Origin: Cryptomeria japonica
Taxonomy: Eukaryota; Streptophyta; Pinopsida; Cupressales; Cupressaceae
Length of the DNA stretch: 64,000 bases
Direction of reading: 5' to 3'
Assembly (NCBI RefSeq): GCF_030272615.1
Contig: NC_081406.1
Coordinates: 189,313,391-189,377,390 of the forward strand
The notes below the pieces were generated by a model. The model was not told the origin of the DNA, did no database searches, and saw nothing but the letters and a program-made list of their open reading frames with translations. Positions 23,626 through 35,875 of this stretch are shown here, piece by piece. Positions within the stretch are counted from its first letter, which is position 1; every line of letters begins with the position of its first letter. The translations under genes and the position numbers were made by a program.

Positions 23626-24900
23626 TTCCAATCAATCATATGTGCAAAATATGAAACATACTTTTTCAAATAGGAGACATGAAATACATCATGCAACTGG
23701 GCAAGAGCTGGCGGTAGAGCAATTTTGTAGGCAACTGGGTTTACAACTTCCAATACTTCAAAAGGACCAACATATCAAGGAGCTAATTTGGAGGACTTCC
23801 CAAATTTTATGCTACTTTTGTTCGGTTTCACTCGTAGAAGCACTTTCTCTCCCACTACAAACTATCTGGGGGTACACTTTGCATCTACATAACTTTTCTA
23901 CTGATCATTAGCTTCTGCTAATCTTTTTCTGATCAACTTGACTTGCTCTTCCATTTTTGAGAGCATTTCGTGACTGAGGGTTATCCTATCTTCTAGCTTA
24001 TCCCAGCTAATAGGAGTTCTACACCTCCTTCCATATAGTTCTTTGAAGGGTGCCATCTTAATGGATGATTGGTAGGAATTGTTATAGGTAAATTCGACCA
24101 ATGGAAGGTATTCCTCCCATTTGTATTATTGATCCATGCAATACATTCTCAAAAGGTCTTCTAAAACCTAGTTAACTCTTTTTGTCTGATCATTGGTTTC
24201 AGGGTGATAGGCTGAGCTTATATTCAACTGAGTTCCTAAAGCTGAAAATAGAGTTTGCCAAAATCTGGACGTCATTCTGGTATCCCTATCCGAGATTATT
24301 TTCTTTGGTATACCATGCAACCGAAATATCTCATGCAAGAATTTGTAAGCTATAGTATGTGCCCCATCAGATAAGTTTCCTGGTATAAAATGATCCACTT
24401 TGGTTAGTCTATCTACCACCACTAGAATGGCATTATGCTTATTTCTAGACATAGGCAATCCCTGGACAAAGTCCATGCTGATTATCTGCCATTTCCAGTT
24501 GGGTACTGCGTTAGGTTGCAATAACCCTACAAGGTGTTGATATTCAGCCTTAACTCACTGGCAATCAAAATAGCTAGCCACAAACCTTGCAACGTCCTTT
24601 TTCATTCCTTTCTAGAAATATAAGGGTCTGATGTCAGCAAGCAATTTAGTTACTCTCGGATGTCCAGAGTAAGGTGTTGAGTGCACTTCTTTCAACACCA
24701 ATTTTCTTAGCTCGGAGGACTCGGGTATATACATCCTACCTTGGTATCTTAAAAGTCCGTCTAATTCAAATTTAAAACCATCATATCTTGGATCCTAGGA
24801 ATCTATTTGTAAGGCTTTTTTTACCTATTGGTAAAATCTATCCCCTCCTAGCAATTGTAGGATGCGATTTCAAAAATCTGTATGCACTGCAGTGATGGCA
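23626..24900 (-). pseudogene. Integrase of chromovirus
   Basis: The zinc-binding N-terminus is at about 24530-24700 in broken frames. The core frame 24168-24521 reads WKWQIISMDFVQGLP (first Asp), DRLTKVDHFIP, GIPKKIISDRDTRMTS (second Asp), SAYHPETNDQTKRVN. The usual GQTERVN reads DQTKRVN, so the catalytic Glu is replaced by Lys. The frame 23898-24101 supplies FTYNNSYQSSIKMAPFKELY. Downstream at 23626-23890, FGKSSKLAP and YVGPFEVLEVV give the C-terminal GPF module with a stop between. Family certain, activity lost. Confidence 0.78.
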
Positions 24901-24989
24901 TTAATATCGCATCTATGGCTTAGCACGTCTACCACTCAGTTTTCCTTACCCTTGATGTAGATGATCTCAAAATAATAATCCAAGATTAG

Positions 24990-25330
24990 TTCTAACCATC
25001 GTCTTTGTCATGCGTTAAGGTTGGGTTGAGTAAAAATATATTTCAATCTTTGGTGATCCGACCGAAGCTCGAAAGGCCTGCCTAGCAAATAGTGACACCA
25101 CATTTGTAGAGCATGTACTATTGTTGCGAGCTCAAGGTCATGTGGTGCATAATTTTGCTCATAATTTTTGAGCTTTCTGGACTCATAGGCAATTACTTGT
25201 CCTCTTTTCATCAAGACTCCACCTAATCCTTCCCCCGAAGCATCAATTACTACTAAGTACTAGTCGTCTGGATCTGGCACTTTTAGAATTGGTGTCCTGG
25301 TCAATTTCTCTTTAAGGAGTTCAAACTCCA
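24990..25330 (-). pseudogene. RNase H of chromovirus
   Basis: The open frame 25008-25214 reads [19 protein letters not shown], then [19 protein letters not shown] and [13 protein letters not shown]. This is the RNase H block of plant gypsy elements, with the Glu of HDLELA and the Asp of SDHQ retained. The first Asp region ([12 protein letters not shown]) is just upstream across a stop at 25258-25260. It removes the RNA strand during reverse transcription. Confidence 0.75.
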
Positions 25331-26110
25331 CTTGGCATTTTTCTGACCATTCAAATCTTTTGCCCTTCCTCTGCAATGATGTGATGGGGTGTGCGATGCG
25401 CGAGAAGTTCATTATGAATTTTCTATAGTATCCTAGTAACCCCATCTAGCTTCTAACTTCATGCACATTCCTAGGAGTTGGCCATTCAAAAATGGCTTTA
25501 ATATTTGTCGGGTCTACTGCTATCCCTTTGGCTGAAATTATATGCCTTAGGTATTGTACTTCTTTTTGGAAGAAGGTACACTTGGATAATTTTGCATATA
25601 ATTTTTTTTCTCACAATCATTGTACAACAAACCGCAATTGTTGCAGATGTTCTTCTTCATTCCTTGAGTATATCAAAATGTCATCTAAGAACACCAAGAC
25701 GATCTTGTCGAGGCAGTCATGGAATACACTATTCATTAAATTCATGAAAGCGGCTGGTGCATTAGTAAGTCCAAATGGTATAACCGTGAACTCATAATGT
25801 CCATAACGAGTTCTGAAGGAAGTCTTATGGATGTCCTCATCCTTTAACCTCAACTGATGGTACCTTGATTGCAAATCGATCTTAGAAAAGATTGTTGCTC
25901 CATGCATTTGATAAAATAAATCATCAATGCGGAAAAGAGGATATCTATTTCAGATGGTCAATTTATTCAGCATCCTGTAATCTATGCAAAGTTGGAGAGT
26001 CTCATCTTTCTTTTTAACAAAGATTACTGGTTCCCCCCAAGGCAACACACTAGGTCTTATCAATCCCTTATCGAGGAGTTCTTGAAGTTGGGATTTTAAC
26101 TCCACCAACT
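25260..26110 (-). pseudogene. Reverse transcriptase of chromovirus
   Basis: The frame ending at 25950 gives [19 protein letters not shown] (fingers). The frame 25617-25907 gives [19 protein letters not shown] (first palm Asp), [20 protein letters not shown] and [11 protein letters not shown], with both catalytic Asp of FLDD intact. The frame 25260-25445 supplies FLGYYRKFIMNFSRIA-type thumb sequence. Stops at about 25446 and 25910-25950 separate the fragments. The catalytic site is well preserved compared with the integrase. Confidence 0.82.
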
Positions 26111-26119
26111 CAACTGTTG

Positions 26120-26945
26120 TCATCCGATAAGGGGCTTTGGATACAGGTGTTGCTCCTGGTATTAATTCGATGGAAAAATCTAATATCCTTTTTGGTGGTA
26201 AGCCAGATAATTCCTTTGAGAATACATCCAGAAAATCTTGGAGGTAAGGATATTTCACATCAAAAGGCTCTTCTGGTTCTTCAACCTCACCAAAATCCTT
26301 TTCATGATGATTACAGTTCTCATACCTCATCATATCATCCTGATATAGGACATCCTTTGCATCCCTGATTTCATCCATTTTAACTGCAAATATCTGACAT
26401 CCTTTCTTTTCGCTTTGTCTCAACTGCATAGCAAAGAGTTTCTGCAATCTAATTTCCCGTTGCATGCCTCGTAAGAGTACTTTGTTGCCAAAGTCATCCT
26501 GGCATTCTACAAGCTTGTCGAAACAATTTACCCTTTCCCTATGCTGACCCAACCACTTCATTCCTAAGATGACATCATACGTGCCTAGTGGTGCTACAAA
26601 TAAGTCAACTTCAGTAGTGAACTTTGGAAATTCTACTCTTGCCCCAAACAGGCATTTCTCTACCTGAGCTCTTGACTGGTTGGTGTATTCTATTATCCAT
26701 GAATTAGCCATAAAAATAGCTCTCCTAGGAAATCTACTAAGCAGTTTTGGTGAAATGAAATTTTTAGTAGCACCTGTATCAATGAGTATATTAATGGGTA
26801 TACCATATAAAGTACCTGGAGTTTCTACTGGCATGAACTGGTACTCATCTTGGTGGTTATCAACCGCCACATGAATTCTTTGCTGAAAAACTGCCTGTTG
26901 AGGTGGCAGTGGGTTCCTTTGATGTTGCCCTCCTGGTGGTTTAGT
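26120..26945 (-). pseudogene. Aspartic protease of chromovirus
   Basis: It lies in the 306-aa open frame 25950-26870, the longest gypsy frame here. Residues about 22-40 read [18 protein letters not shown], with the D-T-G active site intact. Further on are [19 protein letters not shown] (flap and hydrophobic-hydrophobic-G motif) and then the linker to RT ([18 protein letters not shown]). This frame is continuous from protease into RT fingers. Confidence 0.85.
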
Positions 26946-27999
26946 TGGGCACTGGTTGGCGTAGTGATTACCACCGTAATTAAAACAACCCCGTGGTGGT
27001 CCCTTCTTTTATGGTTTGCTACTATTCCCACCATTGTCCCTCCTGGTTTTATCATAACTCTTACCCTCTCTATGGTTGTTTTGTTGTCCTCCTTGATGCC
27101 TTTTTATTGTTTTTATTATTAACTCCATATCTGTCTCCCTTCTTGTTTAAGTTTGGAGATGACTGGCCCTAGTTACTCTTATTTCTTCTTCTATCTCTAA
27201 TGGAATCATCCTTACAGAGTTTTTGTTCTTGTCTAACAACTTTCTCATAGGCTTCATCCATAGTAGTCAGGGCTAAAACATCTACTCAACTACCTATTCG
27301 GTTGTTTAATCCCATAATGAACTTTCTGATTTTATACCTTTCATCTACTTGGAAGTGAGGTACATACTTCAGGAGACACGTAAATTTTTCCCAGTAAGCA
27401 TGCACAGAAAGTTCTCCTTGTTTCAAATCCTGGAAGTCTGTCAATTTTTGCTCGAAGAATAATTGAGGCAGCCATCTTTGTCTGAACACCTCCACAAATT
27501 TGCTCTAGGTTATATTGTCTGATCTTAGGCCAAGTTCAGTCTTTTTGTTCTCCCACCAACTGACAGCTTCTTCGGTTAGTTGGTAGGCTCCCCAAACAGC
27601 CTTCATATTTTCAATATAATCTCTGATCTCAAAGTACTTCTCCATGCTTGTAAGCCAAGCTTCAGTAGCATCTCCTCCTTCAGCCCCATCATACTGCGGA
27701 GGTCTTACTTTCTTCATATCTTTTGATATTACCCCCATAAGTTTCTTTCCCTTAGGGCTCTAGTTACGGTTTTGGGTTTCTTGGAACCCACTCTGAAGAG
27801 TGTGCTCCTGCTCAGTAAATGGGTCCCTAAATTGAGACTCAAACTCCACGTTGGGTGTTTTTGTATGGCCACTTACTCTCTGCTCCAAGTCTTGGAGCCT
27901 CTTTTGCGTGTTTTGAACAATTTGGATGATTTTATCTAGTTTATCATTTGATGTTTCCGGACCTCCGAATTCTCCCCCACCTTTCGGGTGATGAGACAT
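26946..27999 (-). pseudogene. gag of chromovirus
   Basis: The start is taken at 27999 (MSHHPKGGGEFGG); an upstream in-frame Met at 28059 is less likely. A short coiled segment (KLDKIIQIVQNTQKRLQDLE) comes first, then the gag core in frames 27505-27738 and 27286-27495: VRPPQYDGAEGGDATEAWL, RQRWLPQLFFEQKLTDFQ, YWEKFTCLLKYVPHF. The zinc knuckle near 26946-26996 reads [13 protein letters not shown], with the second Cys replaced by Tyr. Stops at about 27760 and 27500, and frame changes at 27100-27286, break it. Confidence 0.78.
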
Positions 28000-28289
28000 G
28001 TTATAGTTCTTGTGACACCTGATATTATAAAAATATGTAGTTTTAGTTTTGTCTAGCATTCAACATTAAGAGTATGGTATGAAAACATAAATAATAATTA
28101 AAAATAATAATTTTAACCATCTAACCATCCACATATATATCACGAAATGTTTCCAAAAATTGATGTCCAAAGTAAGCGGGGGAGTTTAAGTTCATTATAT
28201 ACAATGTAACCCTATTAGGGTTTCTCTCAAAAATAGTTCAGCTTAGGTTTAAACATATACACAAAAGCTCTCTATCTAAGAGCTACTCT

Positions 28290-28662
28290 CTGATCCTATG
28301 ATGGGCTCTTCTTGGCCCTCAAAGTCGGAAAAGGGTACCAACCGGAAACTAGGTCAGGGTATGCGAACCATTTTCAGTTCCTCAGGTTCAGGATGGATGA
28401 CAGCGGTGTTGTACTTCATTTCTTCGGTTGCAGGCTTAACCAGTTTTGGTGCTTTGTTTGCTAGTATTTTAGTTCATAGTGCTACCTTGTTGGAAGTAGC
28501 CCAAGGTCGTCTTTCCTTGACGATTATTTTTAGGGCATCCGCTAGGGTTTCATCATCAGACGATATGGAGCAGTACGAGTAATCATCCTTGCAATTGATT
28601 ACCTTCCACAACCAAAGGTAAACCAAGTCACGTGCTTTTTTTCTTTTGGTTGTGCGGAACAT
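28290..28662 (-). pseudogene. Extra ORF upstream of gag in chromovirus leader
   Basis: On the - strand an ATG at 28662 opens a frame of about 120 codons reaching roughly 28290, broken only by two TGA codons. It begins MFRTTKRKKARDLVYLWLW and includes ISSDDETLADALKIIVKERR. After the first TGA it reads LVKPATEEMKYNTAVIHPE and ends with FSDFEGQEEPIIGSE. It sits between the primer-binding site and gag. Both TGAs could come from CGA by C-to-T change. I do not recognise the protein; the basic N-terminus and acidic C-terminus suggest a real former product. Confidence 0.45.
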
Positions 28663-28756
28663 CTTGGATAATGCCAAGTATTTTGTTTCAGTTTCATTTC
28701 AAGTTTTTTTTTTGTTCTTTTTGTGGTGAGCCCAAGGTTTAGTGTTAAACTCAGTG

Positions 28757-28769
28757 CTCTAATACCATG
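28757..28769 (-). other. Primer-binding site of chromovirus
   Basis: The - strand reads TGGTATTAGAGC immediately after the 5' LTR end. It differs at one base from the TGGTATCAGAGC complement of initiator-Met tRNA. Confidence 0.8.
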
Positions 28770-28877
28770 TGTAACATGCTGATTATTTAGAAAGAAATTT
28801 AAATTCAAATAATCTAACCGCTGCAAAAGAATAGTCGTTGACATAAGCATAGAAAGATGGATATATATATATATATA

Positions 28878-28912
<35 letters not shown>

Positions 28913-31900
28913 TTAAAACAGGAACACAAATAACAATAACTGAAGATTAAGTACATTGAACTAAAAATTAAGCATACATGCAATATTAAGAACTAATTAA
29001 CTTGCATGAAATGAAAGAGAGATAGGGTTTAGAGAGTACTTTTCAACTGATGCTAACTTCTGAACTTCAAACTCTATCGTGATACTGTTGGGGAGGGAAA
29101 GTATCATTAGGGCACTTTTCTGCCCAACCACAAACTATCTAGTCCCCCGTGCCATGTCCTTCTGGACTAGCCCGACCCTTCACAGGGAGGTAAAGGAATA
29201 CGAGAACTCAATGCCATCTAAGACTTGGTGTTAGGACCTACACACTTAGTCGATCATACACTAAGGGTAACTCCCTACTAGTATGATGCTCTGACTAAGG
29301 TTGTATCTAGTGCTAAAGATCAGACTAGTGCATGCATTATGCAACACCACCTTGGCCAAGGTTTTACACTGTAAGCACAAGTCTTCATGCTGTCACTGAT
29401 CACACCCTTCTCAGCAATAATTCTAGGTTTAGGGAGTTCAACTGAACTCAAAAAGGGAAAATAGGGCCCGATGATCTCAATTGAATAGTGTTTTTGACAT
29501 TGTTGATCAGTGGTTTGGGTTTAAGAAAAACTGAGTAAGCTCGATTAAGATGGCAACAGTCTTCTAAACATGAGACTATGCAAGTTTCTAATTCTAAAAC
29601 TGAGGGACACTGCTGGTATAATTGTTTTCAGCTTATTACGCAATTTAAGGTTTCAACAACCATATATTATACACATACCGGTATGAAGTGTTATACCTCC
29701 ATGCTTACATACACACACACACCCAGGTATATGCACTTACCTATGCAGGTTGTATATATATGCAAGTGTGTTTATAACACTACACCTACCCTTATTTAAT
29801 AGGCTTGTAAGAAAACAAGATACAAAATGGCAGCCCACCCCCTTTATCTTAAAAATTGAAATAGAAAGAACTGCTCCTTTCAAGAGGCTGATACTATAAT
29901 TCTTTTTATTTTTAAAGAGTTAAATACAATCAATCACTTATCCCAACCACCCATTAAATATATACATGCACATACATATACATCTTATAAGTGTTGTGAT
30001 ATACATGTGTGTATATATATAAATATAAATCTGTATGGGTCTGAGATATGACAAAAAGCAGAAACAAATACATAGGTTCAGACTTTCTACCAAACTACCC
30101 ACTATAATATCGTGCATAATTTTCTCTATCTTTCATGATACAAGAAACAGGGCAAGACACATTTTCCTTCCTCTTTCAATTACAAAATGATCAAACCCTT
30201 TTTCCCACAATTAGTAGAATAGGTTCATAATTTTTCTCACTCCATAAACCAAATTTGAGAGATAGAAAGGAATTTTCCTGATGTACGACATATTTACGTA
30301 TTTATTTGCATATATATATATATATATATATATACTTAGATATACCATATATCTTCTCATGGCGATAACATAAATAATACCACCCTGAAATACATTAACC
30401 CTCTCCTTAAATTCTAGGAACAAGAATAATACTAAATTAAATAGCAAAATAATGGTAGGAGAAAAAACGTATATCTACTTTTCAATTTCAGACTACCACT
30501 AAACCTTAAACAGAATGCAAGGAATTACTTCATCCTAGTTATCATTTGATAAAACTGAAACATTAACTAATATACATTGTAAAAGTGCAGAAGGGTTTCA
30601 AACCCATATGAAATGTCGTGAAATTCTCTTAAACACCTAGCCACTTACATACAACTAATATATTTATGAATTTCTTCCATTATATTTCGAAACAAGAAAA
30701 ATAACAGTAAGAGAGATGTTAGAAACGCAAGTCTAAGAAGGCAACATGACCTGGTGTATCCGTAAGAAAATGAAATTCTGAATCAAGCTTTCCACACTGC
30801 AACCACAAGCTGGAATCACTGAAATATCCAGCCGAAACCCTTATTCCCTACCGTTCCAGAAGAAAATATGTCATAGAATAATAATGATTGCCTTCCTCCT
30901 TCCAAAAACGGCTTTAAGTATTGCCAAAAACATGTGATTCTCTTTAGCGATACCCTAAAACTGGGCGAAATTCCAAAACACCCTAAAACTGGGCGAAATT
31001 CCAAAGCCAACCTCAAGCTTCCCGTGATTGCAGCCCTCACGCGTTCTGCATTTTCTTCGCTTCCTTAAGAAGCTCTCGCGTGAAAAATATCTTCCTTGTC
31101 AAAAATAATTAAGTGCTTTTACATTAACCTTTTTTTTTTTTTTAATTCTTTCAAATGCCCGATAAAATCATAGGTGAGGTGGAGCGATGTAAAATGGTTT
31201 AATAAAAAACTTATTTCCCTCACAATATTACCATAAGTATGTACCAAGCCAAAATGACTAGGAACTTTTTAGGAGAGGTTTATTTCATCTCTCCCTCTCA
31301 CATAACCTTCACTTGAATATTTGAGTTGCCATTTAAAGTTGGCAAATTTTTTAATTCATTTAATTAAAATAAAACTTGCCAGTCAATTATAATTAAATTT
31401 AATAATACATATTTATTTATATTTATATATACGTGACCTATACTCCCCACGAATACCTGACTGCGGTAGTACATATACGACCAGGTATACCTGCTATCAT
31501 ACCTAGGTACTCGTATAGGATATATAAGTTATGTATATATACATATACATAAACATATATATTAAAAAGTAATATTAGTCCAGTCAACTTGATTAACAAA
31601 TAATGAAATAATTTATTAATATCAATAATTAATGATTATTTCTGGAAGCAAAAAACCTCAGATTTTATGCACTGACCTACCAAGTTACCTAACACACTGG
31701 CTAATCAAGGTCGGACAAGGTCAACCTAGGTTTACCTAGCTTAGGCTAGGGTTCTCAAACGATATTGAGTTCTTGCATCCTTTCACTTCCCAACCTGATG
31801 ATACTTTCCCTCCTTTTGTGGAGGATGATGGTCTTCTACATACACTTGGCCCACGAAAATTGGTTAGATCAAATCTTGTCTAGCTCTGACAATTAATAAT

Positions 31901-32158
31901 TTGTGATAAAAGTGAAACATGATATCATATTGCTAACTGAATTTCCTTAATTTACTAAATCAAAGTACATCAATTTTGCATAGAAAACATAATTATCATT
32001 ATTCACATATGTATAATCATCTGAACAAATCCATCATTTAAAGCTTAAAACTAGGCACATTATACATCATACGAGTATATCAAAAATGCACTAGGGTTAA
32101 CATGTATCAGGACATAAATACTGCACAAAATCAACTAGGGTACAAGTGGGATGTAACA
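28770..32158 (-). repeat. 5' LTR of chromovirus (3.4 kb)
   Basis: Matches 20007-23313. It differs by a longer (AT)n run at about 28860-28909 and by a local tandem duplication of about 28 bp (AAACTGGGCGAAATTCCAAA twice, at about 30956-31005) absent from the other LTR. No genes. Confidence 0.92.
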
Positions 32159-32406
32159 AAAAGGCTTACTAGAACAAATGATAGCTCCCGAGTCATCAAA
32201 TCCTAAACCAACTGATCGTGATACATATCTGAATAGCATGAATGATAGATCCAAACAAAATCCACAAACCAAATCATACCGGATCATATCGGATCAATAT
32301 CATAAACCGACGACTCTACAAGAACCAATCGGAAACCGATAAACAACCAAAACCACCGGCGTTGCCATAAATGCAATACATAATCAATTCCTTCAAATTG
32401 TCAACA
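32159..32406 (-). repeat. 3' LTR of copia element, part 2
   Basis: Resumes the copia LTR after the chromovirus and ends TTGTCAACA. The polypurine tract (AAAGGGGGAGAT on -) lies at 32407-32418. The block CCGATAAACAACCAAAACC matches the right LTR end at 40007-40117. Confidence 0.8.
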
Positions 32407-33330
32407 ATCTCCCCCTTTGGGATTGATGGCAACACTAGATGTGAAAAACATCCAAGTTCCAAGAAATGCCAAACAAGTCTCACCCAATGGAAGACAACCA
32501 ACAATCTCCCACAAAATGATATAGCAATGAAGTTTTGAACCAAACTCCCCCTTTGACTTATATTCTGTTAAGCTCTGTTTTTCACATATATCTCTCCCCC
32601 TTTGACATCAATGCTAGAAATCTAACATAAACATCAAAGAAAAGTCATAAATCCTTTGATTCTTACAGCTCACTACTCCCCCTAAGTAGTAGCACCACCA
32701 CATCAATCCAAAATGAATAATAGCTCTAATAATGCATATCGGACTAATGTTAATCAACATCACTCGGGTCTCTACTGGAGGGGCAAAAATCCCCAATCTA
32801 TCTCTGAAGTACTCAAATGATTATTTAGGCAAAGGTTTAGTGAAAATGTTTGCAATCTACTCTTTAGTGTTCACATAAACCATTATGACTTCATTTCCTT
32901 CTACCTTCTCCTTCAAAAAGTTATACTTGATAGATATGTGCTTTATGTTAGAATGAAATAATGGATTATTTGATATATCAATAGCAACAGAGTTATCATA
33001 GTGAATAGCTACCAGTTCATTACAATCCACCTTCATATCTTTCAACATTTGCTTCATCTATAGAACTTGTGTACAATTAGTAGCAGCAGCAACATACTCA
33101 GCTTCAACAATAGATAAAGAAGTGCATGACTGCTTCTTGTTGATCCATGAAACAAGTTTCTTTTTAAGAAAGAAAGCACCATCGGATGTGCTCTTCCGGT
33201 CATCAAGATCTCCAGCCCAATCTGCATCTGTATATGCACGTAATGTAAAGTCTTCATTTTTGGGATACCACAAATCATACTCAAATGTTCCCTGCAAATA
33301 CTTAAAAATCCTTTTCACCTCACTCTCATG
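32407..33330 (-). pseudogene. RNase H of copia element
   Basis: The frame 33058-33318 reads RIFKYLQGTFEYDLWYPK, then YTDADWAGDLDDRKSTSDG (first Asp), KKQSCTSLSIVEAEYVAAA (Glu) and CTQVL, then a stop. The frame 32857-33057 adds KDMKVDCNELVAIHYDNS (Asp) and HSNIKHISIKYNFLKEKV. This is the standard copia C-terminus. Bases 32407-32850 are 3' UTR with no gene. Confidence 0.85.
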
Positions 33331-34480
33331 ATTTTCTCTAGGATCACTTGGTTATCTTGATACAATACAAACTACATTCAGTATATTTGGTCTAGTCTGA
33401 GTCAAATATAACAAACCACCAATCATAGACTTATACTTAGTAGGATTTACCGGTGCAGATGCATAATTCTTTGTCAATTTCTCACTTGTAACCATAGGAG
33501 TACTATCCGGTTTACAATTTTCCATACCAAATTTCTTCAACAACTCTCTAGCATACTTAGTTTGACAAATGAAAATATCTTTATCAGTTTGAGTAATCTG
33601 CAAACCTAAGAAAAATCTCATCTCCCCAATCATATACATCTCAAATTCATTCTTCATATTGTTAGAGAATTTCATACACAACTTATCTTCACCTCAAAAA
33701 ATGATATCATCAACAAAGACCTCAATAATCAATATGTCATCATCAGTGATCTTATAATATAAACTATTGTCAACATTACCTTTAGTGAAATCAAGATTCA
33801 AAAGATATTTATCAAGTCTTGCTACCAAGCTCTAGGGGCTTGTTTCAATCCATATAAAGCTTTCTTTAACCTGCAAACCATGTTTTTGTCATCTGAAAGT
33901 GAAAATCCATCAGGTTTTTCAATATAAACTTCCTCTTCAAGCTCTCCATTCAGAAATATACACTTAACATCCATCTAATAAACCTTGTAGTTCTTATGTG
34001 CAGCATAAGCAAGAAATAATCTCACAGCTTCAATCCTAGCTACTGATGCAAAGGTTTCACCATAATTAATTCCTTCCTTCTGAGAATATCCTTTATAAAC
34101 CAATCTAGCTTTATTCCTCACAACTTGTCCATCCTCATTCAATTTATTCATACAACCCATTTAGTTCCAATAATATTCTTATTTTTAGGTCGAGGAACTA
34201 AAGTCCACGTGCTATTCTTTTGTATCTGATCTAATTCTTCTTCCATAGCTTTCATCCAACTTTTATCTTTACAAACTTCAATTACTAATGTTGGTTCAAC
34301 TTGAGAAATAAAACATACCTCATCAGCTATCAACCTTCTTCTTGTCATCACTCCTTTGCTTTTGTCTCCAATGATCTGATCTTCTGAATGATTTAACCTT
34401 ACATACCTAGGAGTCTTCTGATTTTCTAATCCTTTGTCTTGATCTTTAGTTGCTGTTAAATTTTCTAATACTGTCAAAGT
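33331..34480 (-). pseudogene. Reverse transcriptase of copia element
   Basis: On the - strand, 34477-34148 ends in [19 protein letters not shown] (RT start). The frame 34160-33975 reads [19 protein letters not shown], then [19 protein letters not shown]. The catalytic box near 33690-33720 reads EVFVDDIIF, with both Asp intact. The frame 33681-33352 covers LGLQITQTDKDIFICQ, YARELLKKFGMENCKP and MIGGLLYLTQTRPNI. Three or four stops or frame changes break it. Confidence 0.85.
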
Positions 34481-35460
34481 AACTAGTTCAACATTCTATT
34501 CCGGTGTAGGTGCTACCGGTTTATTTATGATTATCTCCACTGTTGGTCTCTCTCATAGGTTTCGATTTGTCTTCTGTTATGCTCATCCACTTTGACATTT
34601 GTACTCTCCACAATTCTCTACAATATTTTGTTATAACATTTATATGCTTTCGTTTCATTAGAATAGCCAAGAAATATTCCTTCATCACATCTAGGATCAA
34701 ACTTTTCAATGGAATCATCTCTTTTGATATAACATTTACTACCAAAGATTCTAAAATACTTAACTGACGGTGTATGACCAAACCATAACTCATAAGGTGT
34801 CTTATCGATATCTCCTTTGATATGAACTCTATTGAATGTGTATACTGTTGTGCTTACAACTTCTATCCAATAGATATGAGGTAGATTAGCTTCCATCATC
34901 ATAGTTCTAGTTACATCCAAGATAGTTATGTTCTTCATTTCCACAACTTCATTCTGTTGAGTTGTCTAGGGTGCAGACAACTATCTCCTTATCCCATTCT
35001 TCTCACAATAGTTGTTAAATTCACCGGATGTGAATTCTCCACCTTGATCTGATCTTAAACATTTAATATTCAATCTTGTCTCTGTCTCAATTTAACTTTA
35101 AATATTTTGAACTTTTCAAATGCTTAAGACTTCTCCCTTAGAAAAGTAACCCACGCCATTCTAGAATAATCATCAATGATTAGCATGAAATATCTATCAC
35201 CCTGAAAACTTTTGATTCTAGAAGGACCACACAAAGTAGTATGAATAAGATCAAGAGCATCATTATATTTATCTTGTATATTCTTAAAATAACTTGCTTT
35301 CCCATTTGACATTCCTTACATACTAGATTATAGGGCTTTACAATCTTAGGTAGATCTCTAACTGCCTTAGTAGAACCGATCTTCACAATGCAATCAAAAT
35401 TCACATGACATGACCTCTTATGCCATATCCAACTCTCATCAATTTGTATAATCAAACATG
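34481..35460 (-). pseudogene. Integrase of copia element
   Basis: The GAG-pre-integrase zinc region is in the frame 35455-35180 (IWHKRSCHVNFD, then CKECQMGKQ). The core frame 35312-35124 reads KSFQGDRYFMLIIDDYSR and MAWVTFL, with the first Asp region. The frame 34944-34618 gives VSTTVYTFNRV, TPYELWFGHTPSVKYFRIFG and GIFLGYSNETKAYK. Frame breaks at about 34950-35120 fall in the second Asp and Glu part of the core. Inactive. Confidence 0.82.
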
Positions 35461-35474
35461 TCTTCTCACAGAGT

Positions 35475-35875
35475 TCAAATGAAATATATTACCTTTAGTT
35501 TGTGTACCAGTTTCAATTTCCAATCCAGATTTGTTGATAATCTTGCATTTTTCATGCTTGAACTGTAACATCCCTTATCCACCAAATGTCCTACACTCAA
35601 AAGATTATGCCTTAAACCTTCAACATAATAAACATTATCAGTGTTATTCTTACCATCCAATGATATTGTTCCTCTTCCCTTGATCATACATGCTTTGTCA
35701 TCTTCAAATCTAACCAGACCACCATCAAATTCTTGCATAGATAAGAACTTCCTTTCATCTCTAGTCATATGATGTGAACATACACTGTTAATTACCCATT
35801 CATCATTGTCTTCAATTTTTGTAGCAAGGGCCTTCTCTTCAGGTATCAGATCATCTTCCTTGATAGCCAAAAATA
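35475..35875 (-). pseudogene. Protease of copia element, active site lost
   Basis: The frame 35870-35475 reads NDEWVINSVCSHHMTRD, where family members read W-x-I/L-D-S-G-C-S-H-H-M-T. The catalytic Asp is Asn and the Gly is Val. Downstream are MIKGRGTISLDGK, VYYVEGLRHNLLSVGHL and a final YFI, as usual between protease and integrase. Confidence 0.82.

Larger units (their letters stand above)
20007..32158 (-). mobile_element. Chromodomain-bearing Ty3/gypsy chromovirus (Tekay/Del-like)
   Basis: Two LTRs of about 3.3-3.4 kb (20007-23313, 28770-32158) flank - strand gag, protease, RT, RNase H, integrase and chromodomain. The primer-binding site (- strand TGGTATTAGAGC, 28757-28768) resembles the initiator-Met tRNA site. 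The polypurine tract (AAGGGCAAGGATA on -, 23314-23326) borders the left LTR. Flanks AAACG (20002-20006) and AAAAG (32159-32163) are a probable target duplication with one mismatch. The host site is the 3' LTR of the copia element. The Tekay/Del assignment rests on gag style, the chromodomain position and the giant LTRs. Confidence 0.88.
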
